Assembly (NCBI GenBank): GCA_949318235.1
Contig: OX439133.1
Coordinates: forward strand, 18,092,099-18,156,098
DNA from: Ecdyonurus torrentis
Taxonomy: Eukaryota; Arthropoda; Insecta; Ephemeroptera; Heptageniidae
Direction of reading: 5' to 3'
DNA: 64,000 bases
The notes under the pieces are model-generated. The model was not told where the DNA came from. It did not search any database and saw only the letters and a program-made list of their open reading frames with translations. How positions within the stretch are numbered: position 1 is the stretch's first letter; every line of letters starts with the position of its first letter. Both the position numbers and the translations under genes were made by a program. Positions 55,448-64,000 of the stretch are shown in pieces.

Positions 55448-56030
55448 TTAAGGGAAACTTATGGGATTAGGTAACGCGGCTGGTATCAGATAAAATGAAT
55501 GGTCATGAAATATAAAATTGACATGAAGTAAAGATAAAATGTAACTTAAGGGAGTAGGGTACCAACCTTATATCTCAAAAACTAAAAACGTTTTGGGAAT
55601 AAATTTGGTGTTCTTGTGTAGCTAAGAGTCACACCTAGCGGTGATAAAAATTTCCTAATGTTTGACCGTCCCGAAAAAAAGAAGAAAAAAATAAAAATAA
55701 CATTGGGCCTTATGGGCTAAAATTTTAAAAAATCATATAAAATTAAATAGCACGGTGAAACCTCAAAATTTTAATATATTTGAAATTGTCTCAAGCTGAA
55801 GTATCATTGTGCAAAATATCAGATTTTTTTTTTGACGAGAAAAGTTTGAGTTTAATGGCCGACGTCGGTCCCCTACTCCCTAAAAAGTTTAGTTATGTCA
55901 AACACACGATCAAATATCTGAGCTATTGCACTTAAAAGATAAGAGTATAAATGTAAAAATTCAAACTTTAGCGCCAACTTTGTAAATCAAATTAGCAAGT
56001 TTTTAAAAATTATAAAACTTTCTTTCTGAG
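55448..56030 (+). mobile_element. Family I element interrupted by family E
   Basis: After removal of 55550-55884 this aligns with 62496-62745: GTTATGTCAAACA, CACGATCAAATAT and TAAATGTGGAAATT-type blocks. Its left end (TTAAGGGAAACTTATGGGAT) starts at TTAA like families D and E. The right end is not found. Confidence 0.62.
55546..55884 (+). mobile_element. Family E element nested in family I
   Basis: TTAAGGGAGTAGGGTACCAA to GTCCCCTACTCCCTAAA. TTAA before and TAAA after. The corresponding empty site at 62584 has a single TTAA. Confidence 0.9.
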
Positions 56031-57018
56031 CGATATAAGACCTTGGTACAAAATCTTTAAAAGATATCAAATTTTGGTTTATTTTATTATTATATAGTTC
56101 GTTTTATGAAGCAATTGAAGTATTTTTAATAAGTTTTTCGAGTACCACCAAGCGGCAGTAACAATCACCTTCCAATTATGGAAGTTTTATAATAAACTAT
56201 AAAAAACAGGAAAAATTGGAGGAAAAAAAAGTTATTAAAATTGTGGTTAATGTAATAGACTGAGAAAAATGTGTTTTTAAACGAACAAGGTAAAGTTAGT
56301 ATATGAAGAAAAACCACAATTTAAATATCCAATCCATTAAAAAAAAATCCATTTTCCAGTAAAAGGTCATGATGCCATTTTATAAAATGAGAAGAAAAAT
56401 ACGATTGAAGATCTCGTGTTCAGTACTATTAAATTGACGAGAAAATATCTGCTCTCTCTCTCTCTCTCTCTCTTTATCTGTCTGTGAATTTAACATGGGT
56501 CGAAAACAAATTTTTATTCTGATAAAAAAAGGCTAACAGAAAAAAAAATAGATCAAGAATTTTGGGTCAGAGAAAAAATTGTAACTATTCTGATATACAA
56601 AAAATTCTCTGCTTCAATTTGTTAATAAATGATTTTGGTAGGATAATCTATTTTGTGTGAATTCGATGATATAGAAAAAAAAAATAAATAAATAATGGAA
56701 AGAATTAATTTTAAAATATTTCTTTCTATATATTTGAAGGTCATTTTATATACGGTCATTTTACTTAAAAATGAATTACTATTGGCATATGGGAATAAAA
56801 TGTTTTTAAATATAGTTTTGCGTCAACTGAAATCTCCATCTGATTGCATTGAGGTCAAAATCCAATAGAAATTCATTTTTCAGCAAAATGGCTGTACCAT
56901 ACCGTGGTACGTAATTCACACAATTATAATAACTTCCTAAGCACCCGAATTTTTTAAAAATTTAATATATATTTCGATCTCGTAAATTTTAACTACGTTT
57001 TGGCTAGGCTCTCAGAAA

Positions 57019-57053
<35 letters not shown>

Positions 57054-58248
57054 TTTGCCAAAAATGTGTTCTTATTTTTGCGGACCCCCTACCCGTTTTA
57101 GAATTCCCAAAATAGGTTTAAAAACAATGCGTAAATTCAAGGGCCTTTTCAGGTCCTATTTTCATATATTTATCTCAATTTGTTTATTTATTATTTCTTT
57201 TTCAAATTTTTTTTTTCTTCTTTTCAATTAATAATTTAATATTCACTGCATTGTATATTGGGAGTGAAGAGGATAATAACAAATTGATCTTTATTATTTC
57301 ATAGATCACAAATTTAGTTTCCTTGATTTATCAATAACCCTTGATTGGCCGTATTGTTTTGACAATTATTATATTCAGTATAAGTGAATTTGGTCTGTTG
57401 CGTTGCTGAATAAAGAACTAATTAATCATTAAATACAATTTTTAAAAATATTGCGTTTTTAGTTATTTATTTATTTTTAATTTAATTAAAATATTATTAT
57501 TATTATTTTTTTTAACTAGCTTTAATTTTTTAATATGAATAAAATTATTTTTTACTTTCGTATGTAAAGCTATTATCTTTACAAAATTTTAAATGTGTAG
57601 TAATTGTAATAAGTACATGCAATCTCCAAGCATTATCTTTTAATTTACATATACAACTATCCAAATTAATAACACGAAGCAAGTATCAATCCTCGTGAAC
57701 AGATTATGTAAATAATTTTTATAATTACTAGTAACTTAAAAATAGAACAATTCTGTTGTATTGCCAGCAGGTGATTTTTATTGGAATTATTGGAAATTTT
57801 ATGAAATATCACACATATTTGAAATACCTCAAATGTCTAAAAAAAAAACACAAATAAATATCAATTAAAGATTGTGACTTTTCAGCAAATACAAATACTT
57901 TCTTTTTTATATCTTATTTCCATTGCTGAATAAGTATCATTAAAATCAATTGTTATAACACTAACAACTCTAATAATGAAATTTGTTATTCTTTAATTCT
58001 TATTATTTTTATGTTTGTATTCTGTTGTATACAATTTTAAATGTAAAAAAAAAAAAGCAACATTTTTTTTTTAATGAAACTTATTCATTTTTAATACATA
58101 CAACAATTCAGTAATTTCTCTTTTCAAAATTACCTTTCAACTGCGAATAAAACATTTATTAACAATTAATAATTTTGTCCTTTATATAAATACAAAATAA
58201 AAAATATTTAACAGCTCTTCTGCTTTAAAATTCTTTTGTGTTAGATTG

Positions 58249-58250
<2 letters not shown>
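56031..58250. other. Long AT-rich stretch, no recognised gene
   Basis: A short (CT)n run at 56452-56473, poly-A at 57020-57050, an AT-only part at 57430-57560 and a GTACCA/TGGTAC palindrome at 56894-56911. 57060-57170 is less AT-rich, but no open frame with splice sites was found. Confidence 0.45.

Positions 58251-58336
<86 letters not shown>
58251..58336. repeat. (TC)n microsatellite
   Basis: About 40 TC units with one TTTC. Confidence 0.96.
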
Positions 58337-58337
<1 letters not shown>

Positions 58338-59440
58338 AAAAACTTCAATATATTAGCATAACCACTTTAACAAAAATTTTAAAGATAAAAAATAAAAACT
58401 TCTACATTTATAAAAAAAAAAAAAAAATCTTCTTTAAGTATATAAGATCACCACCATAACTAAAATATAAAAGAGAAAAAAATAAACTGCAATTTCCGGA
58501 ATATATTTTTAAATTTGATATAGAACCACTGTGCTGAAAAATTTAAGTACCACTTCGTCTTTTTTTATTCTTTTGATGTTTAAAAGTATGATGGGATTTC
58601 TTTAACGTTTCTGAAGTGTGGTTATGATTGGACAGAGGCTTTGTATATATGTATGAAAAAATTATAATAAAATTCAGTATATCGTTCACAAGAGATTTTA
58701 AGAAGAAGAAGAAAAAAACTTAGGAATATAACAATTTGCAAATTTTGCTACAATTGTATAAAAAAAATATACAATGAAAGAAAAAGGTGTGTTCATTTTT
58801 TTATTTTTTATTTTATTTTTTTTTTTTATAAAAGTTTTAGCTGTATGGTTTTTATCAAATAAGTTTTATGCAAATTTTTTAACACGTAAAAAAAATAAAT
58901 TCTGTACAACTTTCAGAGCTAAATTTTGTAGTCTTTTTCTCCCCTTTATTTATTCATTTTTTAAAAGAAAAGTTTTTTTTTATTGTTGATTTTTCATGCT
59001 ACGTATTTTTTTCTTGTGATTTTTTTAAAAACCGTATTACTTAAGAAATTTGAAGAATTATTTAGATCAATGAATACATTTCGTAAACGTAAAAGTACAA
59101 AAGTTACAATAAATAATATACGCTAATTGTATATTATTAATTGTTATTAATAACAATTAACGCTAATATTAACGCTCTATTAGCGTTATATGACAGTATT
59201 TAAAAATTATAAAAGTTGGTATTCAAAAGCAAAAGTTAGCTTTTTCATTTAATGCTTGTAAAAAAAAAAAAAAAAAAAGGCTGGACCTGTGCTAGACAAT
59301 GCACGGATAAAAAAATATGCATGATCATTGATAACCCTGACATCCCGAAAATGATAGGAAAAATAATATTTAAAAAGGTTTTTTTTATTAATATGTAAAT
59401 ATTTCTCTATATATTTGTTTTATTTTACCATTATATATCT
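58337..59440. other. AT-rich DNA, nothing recognised
   Basis: TAACGCTAATATTAACGCTC-type motifs at 59159-59185 and poly-A at 59261-59278. No gene. Confidence 0.4.
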
Positions 59441-59593
59441 CTCTTTATTTGAAAATCCACTTGCGAATTATTTCAATATTTTGTATTTATTTTCAATTAT
59501 TTTTTTTGTATGATTAAAAAATGTAAGTTAATACGACATGTGTAAAAGTAATATGAAGCGACTAATAAGTCTATGGCTCAGTTGGATTTTGTA
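59441..59593 (+). mobile_element. LINE 3' end with hairpin (second copy, no A tail)
   Basis: GCGACT, AAGTC, TAT, GGCTC and AGTTGG at 59558-59585 reproduce the hairpin layout of 48488-48515. The preceding TACGACATGTGTAA also resembles the other copy. It ends TTTTGTA at the family C TTAA. Confidence 0.5.
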
Positions 59594-59920
59594 TTAAAGG
59601 CATAGAACACCTCATGAACAAAAAAATTTGACTAATATCCCAGATCCCAGCATACCTAATTATCTACGTTGACTTGGCTGGAGTCATGAATTTCTAATGT
59701 ATTTTCCATTGACAAAATGTCAGATGCGGGTTTATGACGTTACAGCTCACCTGTTCCACCCGTGTGGTAACAGGCAAGCTGTGACGTCATTAAACCGCAT
59801 CTAACATTTCGTGAATGAAAAATAAATAAGATATTAATTATTCTGGACAAATCAACATTGCTATTTAGGTATGTTGGGGTATTAGACATGTTTTTTGTTA
59901 AACGTGTTCTACGCCTTTAA
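59594..59920 (+). mobile_element. Family C foldback MITE, full length
   Basis: TTAAAGGCATAGAACACC to GTTCTACGCCTTTAA. Arm CAGATGCGGGTTTATGACGT against the inverse of ACGTCATTAAACCGCATCTA. Confidence 0.89.
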
Positions 59921-59961
59921 GGATGTATTTAAAAAAAAATTAGAAATTTATTTTTTGTATA

Positions 59962-60098
59962 ATGTCTACGTATAAATAGCATCTATCTTATGTTAAAAAG
60001 CATAATTTATTTATGCTGCTCCAATTTAACAAAATTTGTGTTTTTTTTACATTATACAGTATTAAGTAGGACTAATCACGTAATTTCTTCTTACCATG
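59962..60098 (+). repeat. Family H fragment
   Basis: AAGCATAATTTATTTATGCT, GCTCCAATTTAAC and CACGTAATTTCTTCTTACC match family H. Confidence 0.55.
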
Positions 60099-60265
60099 TG
60101 AGCTGAAAATTTAAATGTCTTGTCGTTAGAAAATTTGCATACTTTGGCCATTAGTACACTTTGCCATACTTTTTGCTTACCTAGGACCTAGGATTGTCTT
60201 GTTCTGATTTTTTTTTTTTTTTTTTTTAGAATTTCTAATACATGCATAGATTTAGTTTTGTTTTC

Positions 60266-60600
60266 TTAAAGCTATAGACCACATAAAACAACATGTGCTG
60301 TATAATAAATAATCACGAAATAGGATCTTCAAAACTGTTGAAAATTTATACCAGAATGTTAATGTAGCCCCACGAGAGAACGTGAAAATACTGTAAAGTA
60401 TGCAATTTGCGGGACTATTCATGATTATGACGTCAGAAACATGCAAAAATTAGTATGAAAATGTTGTGCGGGTTGCATAAATTGAATTTTCTGATCACTG
60501 GTACGGAGCTACAGTTTGGTTTTAAAACAAACTAATGTTATTAATGTAAATCCCATCAAGTGTTTTGTGATATAAATGCTTTCGTCTTCAATGCCTTTAA
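60266..60600 (+). mobile_element. Family B MITE, full length
   Basis: TTAAAGCTATAGACCACATA to TTCAATGCCTTTAA. Both TTAA flanks and TGACGTCAG intact. Confidence 0.9.
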
Positions 60601-60911
60601 CGACAGTTGAACGATTGAAGTTACTGATTTTATTTTCAATTTAAAATTGATTGATTGATTTGTCGGAACACTTTGATTTGAAGGTCTTTCAAAACATATA
60701 TTTTTTTATTTATATAAAAAGTTTTCAGAATTCTTCTATCAAATTAGTTGTATATACAATAGTTCTGTTTTTATGAATGAAAGATACAAAAAATATGTAT
60801 TATGAAATTGAACATCTTTGACCTGGAAACTTTTTATCTTACTCGTGTAGTAAAGCAACAACTTGTTATATAAAAATTGAAGCAACAGTTTTCTATCAAA
60901 GACATTGCTTC
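60601..60911. other. AT-rich DNA, nothing recognised
   Basis: No gene or family match. Confidence 0.4.
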
Positions 60912-60936
60912 TCTCTCTCTCTGTCTCTCTCTCCCT

Positions 60937-61024
<88 letters not shown>
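60912..61024. repeat. (CT)n array with CCCTCT variants
   Basis: CT units with CTCCCT variants between 60930 and 60950. Confidence 0.96.
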
Positions 61025-61026
<2 letters not shown>

Positions 61027-61132
61027 TTCCTTACATTTCACAATTATTTGAGAAACCTATGAAAACTACATGACTGACTTTTACACCCTTGGACTCTTTT
61101 TCTTTTCTTTCTTTTTCTTTTGCTATTTGTTT

Positions 61133-61321
<189 letters not shown>

Positions 61322-61527
61322 CGCATGTTCAATTGGGTGTAACATATTTCACAAAGGCTCAAAGCAAAAGCAGGACGGAACTCTCATTAAAAAAGAAAAC
61401 ACAAATACGTGGGCTTGCCTTCTCATCACATGTTAACTTTATCTTTTTGTTTACATGCTTCTTGTTGTTTTTAATCAAGATTTTATCATTATTATTATTA
61501 AAATTGCAACACCGTATTTTATAATTC

Positions 61528-61852
61528 TTAAAGGCATTGAACACGTTGAACAAAAAACATTTCTAATGACAAGTCATATCCTAACTTACTTGAAAGTCAA
61601 CGTTGATTTTTGCTGAGTCATTGATTTCTAATTTTTATTCCATTAACCAAATTATGTATGCGGTTTTATGACGTCACAACTCACTGGTCACAACGCGTGC
61701 TTTAAACAAGTGAACTGAGCCCTCATAAAACCGTACCCACCATCTCGTAAATGGAAAATAAATTAGAAATCAATGACTCCGGCCAAATCAATGTTGATTT
61801 TCAAGTACTTTAGGATATACATACTGCAAGTTTTTTTCTTCAATGCCTTTAA
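61528..61852 (+). mobile_element. Family C foldback MITE, full length
   Basis: TTAAAGGCATTGAACACG to TCAATGCCTTTAA. Arm GTATGCGGTTTTATGACGTC against the inverse of GAGCCCTCATAAAACCGTAC. One CRE half is lost. Confidence 0.87.
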
Positions 61853-62071
61853 GTTTAGGTTGACTATATATTGCACTTGAAATTATTTAAGTTCAAATTG
61901 ATTTTCTTCATGTTTAGAGATACAACATTTTAAAGCCCGTTCACACACTGAAAATAATTTTAATACGACATTCATTATAGACATTGACATTTAAACGACC
62001 AATATAAGTAATCTTAATTTTTGTTAGTAATTTTTATAATTAAAATTATGTTTTGTAAACAAAATTTACTT

Positions 62072-62201
62072 TAATGGACCACTTGCAATAAAATGTTTTT
62101 AATTGTTGCAGCAAGTAAGTGAAAACGATTTTAACAAAAGAAATGCATTAAGAATTATTCAAATTATTTTAAAAAGTTCGTTCATTGTAAGTGATCAATT
62201 A
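62072..62201 (+). mobile_element. Family N mini-MITE
   Basis: TAATGGACCACTTGCAATAA and the inverse-like ATTGTAAGTGATCAATTA, 130 bp. GTTGCAGCAAGTAAGTGAA matches the 26873 copy. Confidence 0.75.
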
Positions 62202-62495
62202 AGTAAAATTTTTACTATGTAAAAAAAAATTGTATTTTTTTTAATAATAATACAGTATTTTTAATATTAAAATTAATAATTTAAACTAAATTTCATTTAT
62301 TTAAATTAATATTTTAATTAATATATTTAAATATACGTTACTTATTTGTGATGCGTTAAGTGTACGTGTTTAATAAAAATTGTCCTATTGGAATTTGTCA
62401 CTAAACACTTGAGCACTGTTCAGAATTATAAACTCAAATAACTGATGATGACGAATGAATGATTTGAAACTTGAACCAAGCCATGAAATATTCTA
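62202..62495. other. AT-only block and unique DNA
   Basis: 62220-62335 nearly pure A/T. No gene. Confidence 0.4.
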
Positions 62496-62745
62496 TTAAG
62501 GGGGTAGGTGACCGACTGATATCACGCAAACTGGGACGGTTTCGAATAATAATATTAACACAAAGTAAAAGAAGAAATGTTACTTAAAAATTTAGTTATG
62601 TCAAACATGTAAAAACACGATCAAATATTTAAGTTATTACACTTTAAAGATAACATGTAAATGTGGAAATTTGAATTTGAGCGGGAAATTTTAGTCAAAT
62701 TAGAAACTTTTTTACAATTAAAAATATCATTAAAATTTTTTTTGG
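62496..62745 (+). mobile_element. Family I element without family E insert
   Basis: TTAAGGGGGTAGGTGACCGA opens it, close to the family E tip. It carries the empty TTAA target (62584-62587) for the insertion seen at 55546. The right end is undefined. Confidence 0.6.
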
Positions 62746-63661
62746 TATAAAAAAATATATTTTATTTACTTGCGATTTTATTTGAAAATTACAGTGTTTG
62801 TTTTATTGGAATTAAATCATGTACAAAATATTATTGGGAAAATATAGTTCTTCTTTTAGCGATTTCCGGTCCAAGTCGGTCCGCGTTTTATTACATGCTA
62901 CTTGGAACTGGCTGCTGGTAAAAATTCATCTATTTTATACACTTTTCTGGAGTACTAAATCTTACAAAAACCTGAATTTTCCTTATGCACATTATTAAAC
63001 AACTTGTTCTGTAAATATTTTGTGCATTTGGAAGAAAGAAATAACGTCATTTAATTAATTAATAACTAATTAATTAGATTAAATTATTTTTCGTTTCGCG
63101 CGTTTCGCAATATGATGCTCATTTGCTATTTATTCCACCAAATTTAAAAATACGAGCAATTCATCACCTTTGCTTGATTTATCGGCATTATTATTGTGTT
63201 TAAACCGAAATCATGTTCATAAAAATGAAAATACTTCAACTAAAAGCTACTTAGCAATATTTTGTGTCACTCAGTAAGTATCAGGCTCAATCGTTTAGGA
63301 ATTTGAATATTATTTAAAATATTTAGGACTATATATATAATTTGCTCTTTTGGTGAACATTACGATTTTACAATATAACTTTGAAAACAAAGTTATATTG
63401 TCTTCTGATTGCAAAAAGATATATTTGTGCTTAGAGGATAGTATGAGAGAGAGAGAGAGAGATGTTTTAACACACTATGCACTTTCTAATTGACCAATAT
63501 AGTTTCTGGTTTCTGAACTTTTCAGAACTGTAATCCAAATATCAGGCACACACATATTTCATGTATCAATAAAGTCAATAAAAACAATTTTCCTCTGTTT
63601 GTTAAGTAAAAATAAAAGAAATCATAATAATTTTTACAAAATCATAAAACTTTATAAAATA

Positions 63662-63692
<31 letters not shown>

Positions 63693-64000
63693 GCAATGTT
63701 TGTCATTTTTGTAAGAGAATAATAAAAGTCACTTTTGTACATCAAATATTCTTAATTTTTTTTTATTTACGTAGGAAAAGACATAATCATTATGTAATGT
63801 ATTATTATGTAAATATATCGTTGTATTATTTATATTTTTGTCCGATTATAATTAATTACTTATTAGTCTTTATAGAACATATAGCCACTATCATAGAACT
63901 ATTAAATTACATTTTTTACTTTTAGTGCTGAACTTTTTTTTTTTTTTTTTTTTTTTTACTTTTTTTTATTGCTTTTTATTTGATATAATTATGTTTATAT
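62746..64000. other. AT-rich DNA to the window end
   Basis: Contains a perfect 14-bp-stem hairpin (63370-63401), (GA)n at 63446-63464, poly-T at 63667-63692 and 63935-63957, and a small G+C-richer patch at 62860-62935 without a usable frame. No gene recognised. Confidence 0.45.
63370..63401. other. Perfect hairpin, 14-bp stem, AAAA loop
   Basis: ACAATATAACTTTG at 63370 is exactly inverted after AAAA at 63388-63401. It is not followed by a T run and not part of a known family. Role unknown. Confidence 0.8.

Overview
The window is non-coding-rich, very AT-rich DNA (about a quarter G+C by eye) from an animal genome. Spliced protein-coding exons, GT-AG introns, tRNA- and 5S-derived SINEs, a LINE reverse transcriptase and hundreds of bases of microsatellite show this. 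The two exons resemble invertebrate natriuretic-peptide-receptor/guanylate-cyclase ectodomains. I cannot narrow the phylum; a mollusc or arthropod would fit, but that is a guess.

Gene content is small. Exons at 4016-4267 and 4935-5081 (+ strand, both bounded by phase-1 introns) encode consecutive parts of an ANF-receptor-type ligand-binding domain. The 667-nt intron between them is almost wholly one tetranucleotide array. No later exon of this gene is convincing in the remaining 59 kb, so the DNA after 5081 is either one huge intron or intron plus intergenic DNA. The only other long coding frame is a 5'-truncated but open LINE reverse transcriptase (46694-48250).

The rest is a dense, nested layer of short non-autonomous elements, none of which encodes a transposase here. 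I recognise about fourteen families by comparing the window with itself. Family A (about 300 bp, ends AGGGTGTATGC, TA-flanked) has over thirty full or partial copies. It shares end structure with family F (ends TAGACC). Families B, C, D and E all begin and end at TTAA. B and C share terminal sequence, D and E share a core but have different ends, and family I has an E-like end. Paralogous empty sites (45.1 versus 45.5 kb, 55.5 versus 62.6 kb) and nested insertions (41.8 and 44.1 kb) show directly that TTAA is the target, as in piggyBac-type transposition. Families G, H, J, K, L and N, a Tc1-like mini-element, a 548-bp TIR element and a 410-bp foldback make up the remainder.

Layout: 0-4 kb, upstream intron with D, A, a LINE tail and a tRNA-SINE; 4-5.1 kb, exons; 5-20 kb, families A, J, N, G, C, B and F plus large CT/TA/GA arrays; 20-33 kb, dense A/D/F/E with a 5S-derived SINE at 27.9 kb; 33-46 kb, A/C/D/B nests and a tandem duplication; 46-49 kb, the LINE; 49-55 kb, A/F/G/D and a second tandem duplication; 55-64 kb, families I/E, C, B and N, long CT and CA arrays and mostly featureless AT-rich DNA. 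All boundaries were read by eye and terminal positions may be off by several bases.
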